DNA of 64,000 nt from NCBI RefSeq assembly GCF_013359945.1, contig NZ_JABWCS010000220.1:62001-126000 (forward strand), written 5' to 3'. Positions 59,756 through 64,000 of this stretch are shown one piece after another; within the stretch, counting starts at the first letter, position 1, and the number at the start of each line of letters is the position of its first letter. The notes under the pieces were generated by a model. The model saw only the letters and a program-made list of their open reading frames with translations. It did not search any database and had not been told where the DNA came from. The stretch comes from Paenibacillus agri. GTDB lineage: Bacteria > Bacillota > Bacilli > Paenibacillales > Paenibacillaceae. The position numbers were made by a program, and so were the translations under genes.

Positions 59756-61723
59756 ATGAAGAAGAGGCATTTTAGATTAACTGTGAGAGTAAAATTAGTG
59801 GTCTCTTTCATTGGAGTAGTAATTGTGCCCTCGCTGATCATTGGTACGATGGCTGCGCAAAGCTCCAGGAACCATATGCGCCAGCAAATGCTGAATAGTG
59901 CGCAACAAAGTGTGGAGACGGTTAATTCAATTATCAGTCACAGCATCGAGTCGAAAAAAAGTGATGTTGATTTCATCACTAGGACACTGGAAGGTTCTAC
60001 GCTGCAAGGTCCGGCTGCTCAGAATCTGGTCCCCATGCTGGAACAATATCTGGGACTGAACCCAGACATCAATAATGCATACATAGGCACCGCAGAGGGT
60101 GCAACCATTCAGGGCAGCGGGACAGAACGTTTGAACAATGATCCTCGTGAACAGGATTGGTACAAGTCTGCCTTGGCAGACCCTGGTCAAATCAGCCTTA
60201 CTCCCGTTGTGCTGGATGCCAAAGGCAGCCCAGAGATCATTATGTCGAAAGCGGTTGCAAATGGCGCAGGAGTGTTAGGTGTATCCCTTAACCTCGACGC
60301 GATCCGAACGGAGTCCAGCATTACAATAGGCAAGGAAGGATATGTCATCGTGCTGGACAGCAACAAAAAGATAGTGGTGCATCCTAACCTTAAAACGGCT
60401 GAACCAGGTGGAGCCAGCTACACGGAGCAGATGTTTGCCGACAAGAGTGGGAACTTTGAGTATTTGCTGGATGACCGGGAGAAGGAAATGTTCTTTACGA
60501 CCAATGAGCTGACTGGCTGGAAAATAGGGGGAACACTCTACGTCAGTGAGATGAACGCGGGTGCCGAGGCTATTAAGAAAACAGTGAATATTACGATTGC
60601 CATCATTTTGATTATTATGATCACTGTTAGCCAGTTTATTGTCAGCACCATCATTCGGCCTCTGAACAAGCTCAAGTCAGCTGCTGAACGGATCAGCAAA
60701 GGTGATCTGACGGAAAATGTGGATACCCGAAGAAAGGATGAGTTTGGAGACGTGGCCCGTAGCTTTCAGAACATGGTTGATAATCTGAGAGCAATGATCA
60801 TGGGTGTTCAGGAAACGACGGATTTGGTATCGTCGTCCGCTGAGGAGCTGGCCGCTGGCGCAGAGCAGACCAATCAGGCTATAGAACAGGTTAGTGTGGC
60901 GGTACAGTCGCTGTGTACGGGCAGCGAGCGTCAGGTCGAGCGTGTGCAAAAGGGAGCGCAGAGTATGGAGTACATGGCAGCGGAAATTGGGATATTGTCG
61001 AGCCGCATGCAGGAGGTATCAGCCGGGATGATCCAGACCTCTGCGGCGGCCACAGATGGTAACGCAGCGGCAGAACAGGCGGTCCAACAAATCCACCGTG
61101 TGCAGGAGACTGTGGAGCGGCTTGACGAGGTTGTCTTCAAACTGGAGGAACGCTCGTCGGAGATTGGGAGTATCGTGGATGTAATTACCGGCATCTCCCG
61201 GCAGACCAATCTGCTGGCACTTAACGCCTCCATTGAGGCAGCCCGTGCCGGAGAGCTGGGCCGGGGGTTCGCAGTGGTTGCCAATGAGGTGCGGAAGCTG
61301 GCTTTTAACTCGGAGGAATCCGCCTCCCGAATCAGTGAATTGATACAAGCAGTCAAGCAGCATGTTGAGGAAGTGGCAACGGAAATGCAGCATGCGAAGG
61401 AGAAAGTGTCCGGCGGAATCGAAGCGGTCAGTCTGTCCGGCTATTCTTTTGCCGAGATTACAGGAACTGTGAACCAGTCGGCTTCAACCCTGGGAGAGCT
61501 TGCCAAGGCGGTAGAAGCTATGACCCATGAAGTAGCGGGGGTGACAGAGCATATGGAACAGATTCGGAGCATCTCTAAGGAATCTGCCGGTATTACGGAT
61601 TCTGTCTCAGCAGCTACTGAGGAACAGCTTGCGTCTACAGAGGAGATAACCTCTTCTTCCGTAGGTTTAGGCCAGATGGCAGAACAGTTGCGGCTGCTTG
61701 TGCTCCGTTTTAAGATTCACTAA
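59756..61723 (+). CDS. Methyl-accepting chemotaxis protein (dCache type)
   Basis: The protein has 655 residues. One N-terminal helix (about 12-32), a dCache ligand domain (about 38-270), a second membrane helix (about 276-300), HAMP (about 301-355) and a long MCP signalling domain are present. The tip reads GSIVDVITGISRQTNLLALNASIEAARAGE (about 465-495). It reports ligand to CheA/CheW. Ligand unknown. AAAGGG site before ATG. No other chemotaxis gene in the window. Confidence 0.92.
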   Translation: MKKRHFRLTVRVKLVVSFIGVVIVPSLIIGTMAAQSSRNHMRQQMLNSAQQSVETVNSIISHSIESKKSDVDFITRTLEGSTLQGPAAQNLVPMLEQYLGLNPDINNAYIGTAEGATIQGSGTERLNNDPREQDWYKSALADPGQISLTPVVLDAKGSPEIIMSKAVANGAGVLGVSLNLDAIRTESSITIGKEGYVIVLDSNKKIVVHPNLKTAEPGGASYTEQMFADKSGNFEYLLDDREKEMFFTTNELTGWKIGGTLYVSEMNAGAEAIKKTVNITIAIILIIMITVSQFIVSTIIRPLNKLKSAAERISKGDLTENVDTRRKDEFGDVARSFQNMVDNLRAMIMGVQETTDLVSSSAEELAAGAEQTNQAIEQVSVAVQSLCTGSERQVERVQKGAQSMEYMAAEIGILSSRMQEVSAGMIQTSAAATDGNAAAEQAVQQIHRVQETVERLDEVVFKLEERSSEIGSIVDVITGISRQTNLLALNASIEAARAGELGRGFAVVANEVRKLAFNSEESASRISELIQAVKQHVEEVATEMQHAKEKVSGGIEAVSLSGYSFAEITGTVNQSASTLGELAKAVEAMTHEVAGVTEHMEQIRSISKESAGITDSVSAATEEQLASTEEITSSSVGLGQMAEQLRLLVLRFKIH

Positions 61724-61890
61724 GATCAACTACAACCTGTAATTAGATGTAATATAATCCCATATTCCTCGGTCTTGAGGCTGAGATGCTTTTCCTTCTC
61801 CCGCCGCTGTACCAAGACCTTGTCTTCCTGTAGACTGAGGTCATAAGGTTAGCGAAGAATGTAAATTCATTTAAAAGGGGGAAGTCAAGT

Positions 61891-63057
61891 ATGAAACGAA
61901 GAATTTCGAGCCAGATCCTGAGCGGGCTAGTGCTCATCGTTATCGGCGGCATGTTTTTGCTGAGGCAGATGGGATATACCAGTTTTAGCATAGGGTATCT
62001 AATCTCCAACTTCTGGCCGGCCATTCTGATTTTTTTGGGCTTGCAGCGTCTGCTGTCCACCGGCGATTACAGCTCCAGAGGTTCATCCGCAATTGGCGGA
62101 CTATTTTTTCTGGCGATAGGCGTCTATTTCCTGGGACGAAATCTGGGTTGGTTTTACCTGTCGGCCGGTGATTTTTTCAAAATGTTCATTCCGGTGATGC
62201 TGATCGGCGGCGGGCTGTATGTTATTTTCAAACCGCGCAGGAATGATCCTCCTGTGCCACCACCGCCGCCATCGCCACCGGATTTCTTCCCACCAGGCAA
62301 GAAAACGGTCGATGTAGAGCCTCCACAGCCGCTGGAGTCGACACTAGATGAACAGTTTGAGCAGAAATTCGGCAAGCCCTTTGGATCGTCATCCTTTGAA
62401 GACCCAAAGGCCTCTTCTGAACGAAAAAACTGGGATCAGTACCCGCAAAATGATGACGAGGAGGATGGGCCTCGCTTCAATTCTGCCTTCGACCGCTTGA
62501 AAGATAAGCATGAGCGTCATTTGAACAAACACTATGACCGTCAGGAACGTCATGCACGCAGATTTCAGGAGCGCCAGGAACGCCATGCCCACAGAGACCA
62601 GGAGCGCCAAGAACGCCATGCTCGCAGACATGGAGAATGGGACGAGGAGTATGACCATCACCATCACGGCAGCAAGGATTCGACAAACCGTTCAGCTTTT
62701 ATCGGCGATATTCATATGGGCCGCGACCATTTTCAACTTAAGCACACGAACATTTCGCAATTCATTGGCGACACCGTCATTGATCTGACCAACGCGCAGA
62801 TTGCCTACGGAGAGACCAAGATCAACATCTCGGCCTTTGTCGGTGACATTAAGGTATTTATTCCCGATGATATGGATTTGGGCGTTTCGGTTAACAGCAG
62901 CTCCTTCATCGGGGATATGCAAGTGCTGGATGAATCTCGTAGCGGGTTCATGAGCAATGTTCAGTTCAAGACGCCATATTATAAGGAACGCGGCAAAAAA
63001 GTCCGGATAACCGTCAGTGCTTTTATCGGAGATGTTAAAGTGAAGTCGGTGGGCTAG
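61891..63057 (+). CDS. liaF: LiaF-like membrane regulator with a His/Arg-rich insert
   Basis: The protein has 388 residues with four N-terminal membrane helices (about 8-112). A linker follows with Pro-rich runs (about 118-150), then acidic and His/Arg-rich parts. The C-terminal LiaF domain (about 265-388) carries repeated SAFIGDI and SSFIGDM motifs of a beta-helix. LiaF restrains the LiaS kinase until the envelope is damaged. Three 11-residue RQERHARRxQE units at 217-249 are extra compared with the short Bacillus LiaF. A strong GGGGG site precedes the ATG. The next gene starts four bases after the stop. Confidence 0.85.
   Translation: MKRRISSQILSGLVLIVIGGMFLLRQMGYTSFSIGYLISNFWPAILIFLGLQRLLSTGDYSSRGSSAIGGLFFLAIGVYFLGRNLGWFYLSAGDFFKMFIPVMLIGGGLYVIFKPRRNDPPVPPPPPSPPDFFPPGKKTVDVEPPQPLESTLDEQFEQKFGKPFGSSSFEDPKASSERKNWDQYPQNDDEEDGPRFNSAFDRLKDKHERHLNKHYDRQERHARRFQERQERHAHRDQERQERHARRHGEWDEEYDHHHHGSKDSTNRSAFIGDIHMGRDHFQLKHTNISQFIGDTVIDLTNAQIAYGETKINISAFVGDIKVFIPDDMDLGVSVNSSSFIGDMQVLDESRSGFMSNVQFKTPYYKERGKKVRITVSAFIGDVKVKSVG
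62539..62637 (+). repeat. Three 33-bp units in the liaF-like gene
   Basis: Units begin at 62539, 62572 and 62605, each encoding RQERHA(R/H)R and three variable residues. Confidence 0.9.
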
Positions 63058-63061
63058 GAAG

Positions 63062-64000
63062 ATGGGAACGATACTTCATAATACGAAATGGGTGTTGTTG
63101 CTCTATTTTCTGCTCAGCGGCGGAGTGTCAGCCGGACTGGTGTATGCGGGAACCTGCCTTGGTTATATTGAGGTCGTGGACTATCGGATGTGGTTGTATC
63201 TTACACTCGGAATAATACTGTTCACGGTCATTGTAGGCTATATGGCCGTCCAACGTATCCAGCGCCGGATTGATCATCTCGATCTGAATATGTTGCAGGT
63301 AGCAAAAGGGAACCTGTCTGTACGGATGCCGGAGAGTGACGATCAGTCTTTTGCCAGAGTGTATCATGAATTTAATGTGATGATGGATGCGGTGGAGAAC
63401 AAGATGAAGCTTCTGCAGCGTCTTGGAGAGCAGGAAGTCATCGAGAAGGAAAAGGCAGCGGAGAGTGCGGTATTGGAGGAACGACGGCGGATGGCCCGTG
63501 ATTTGCATGATACGGTGAGCCAGCAGCTGTTCGCGATCCATATGTCCGCTTCTTCGCTGCCTAAAGTGCTGGAACGCAACCAGGCGCATGGGCAGACTGT
63601 GATGGATCAGTTGATTACGATGTCTCAAATGGCGCAGAAGCAGATGCGTGCGCTGATCGCGCAGTTACGCCCGGTGGAGCTGGAGGGACGAAACCTGTTC
63701 GAAGCGCTGGAAAAATGGTTTCCTGATTATTGTCGTCAAAATGGCCTCAAAGGTATAAAGGAGCTTGAACTGCAGGGAGAGTTATCCGAAGCGATAGAGC
63801 ATCAGCTGTTCCTGATTATTCAGGAGGCGATGGCGAACATCGTCAAGCATGCGGATGCGCGTCTTGTCAGTCTGTCACTACGTGAAGGGCCCCGGCAGGT
63901 TGTGCTAAGTATCAGTGACGACGGTCAGGGCTTTGAGCATGTCCAGCAAAAGCAGGGTTCGTACGGACTTACCACGATGCGCGAGCGTGCGGAGAAGCTG
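63062..64000 (+). CDS. liaS: LiaS-like sensor histidine kinase (3' end outside window)
   Basis: 313 residues are visible, with no stop. Two membrane helices (about 10-33 and 43-63) have a short external loop, then a HAMP-like linker. The phosphoacceptor region is ARDLHDTVSQQL with His149 (HisKA_3 type). The ATPase part has FLIIQEAMANIVKHADA and DDGQGF. It is the usual partner of LiaF. The response regulator gene is presumably beyond the window. AGGA upstream of ATG. Confidence 0.87.
   Translation, partial: MGTILHNTKWVLLLYFLLSGGVSAGLVYAGTCLGYIEVVDYRMWLYLTLGIILFTVIVGYMAVQRIQRRIDHLDLNMLQVAKGNLSVRMPESDDQSFARVYHEFNVMMDAVENKMKLLQRLGEQEVIEKEKAAESAVLEERRRMARDLHDTVSQQLFAIHMSASSLPKVLERNQAHGQTVMDQLITMSQMAQKQMRALIAQLRPVELEGRNLFEALEKWFPDYCRQNGLKGIKELELQGELSEAIEHQLFLIIQEAMANIVKHADARLVSLSLREGPRQVVLSISDDGQGFEHVQQKQGSYGLTTMRERAEKL

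Overview
The window looks like chromosomal DNA of a spore-forming Bacillota, most likely Paenibacillus or a close relative. The pointers are two CotF-like spore coat genes, a Spo0E-type phosphatase, a LiaF/LiaS pair, T-box and SAM-I leaders, strong GGAGG ribosome binding sites with frequent GTG/TTG starts, moderate GC, and copper-amine-oxidase-N plus NlpC/P60 wall proteins. The order pheS-pheT-zapA...mutS2 is a broken version of the Bacillus order. I see no rRNA, tRNA, CRISPR array, prophage or insertion sequence. The first gene (pullulanase) and the last (liaS-like kinase) run off the ends.

Layout. 0-6 kb: pullulanase C-terminus, a PAS-GGDEF cyclase and a MacA/MacB-type efflux operon on the minus strand. 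6-14 kb: a Phe T-box leader driving pheST, then a giant ZapA fusion whose 1228 residues are mostly tandemly repeated coiled coil. 14-17.7 kb: a lipoprotein, a repeat-rich intergenic stretch, a CuA-like mini lipoprotein, a membrane GGDEF protein and a small YvlD-like protein, sitting where cvpA and polX would lie in Bacillus. 17.8-25 kb: mutS2, a DUF350 gene with a 26-residue membrane peptide behind it, a zinc-ribbon protein, an MFS carrier and a DcuS/DcuR-like two-component system. 25-30 kb: a CycA-like permease behind a glycine riboswitch with terminator, a secreted flavocytochrome-c-like lipoprotein and a DAO-family oxidase. 30-38 kb: coat proteins, an EamA carrier with a phosphoesterase divergent from a DeoR regulator, an Lrp regulator with an aminotransferase, a Spo0E-like protein, an NlpC/P60 hydrolase and a TetR regulator. 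38-48 kb: two SDR genes, PduO adenosyltransferase, an RluA synthase, an Spx-like protein, a flap exonuclease, an EamA carrier, a fructokinase and an HRDC protein. 48-54 kb: corA with an unusual leader, then a SAM-I riboswitch driving metA-metI-metC, then mqnC. 54-64 kb: an SPFH protein with a ribbon-helix-helix partner, a Thr T-box with thrS, a 3D-domain wall protein, a small spore-type protein, a chemoreceptor and liaF-liaS.

Regulation is unusually readable: two T-boxes (Phe, Thr), a SAM-I switch, a glycine switch, and a corA leader in which a 42-codon ORF overlaps an intrinsic terminator. The strongest candidates for something undescribed are the ZapA fusion, whose repeat spacings are exact multiples of seven codons, the corA leader, and a structured dispersed repeat found in three intergenic regions.
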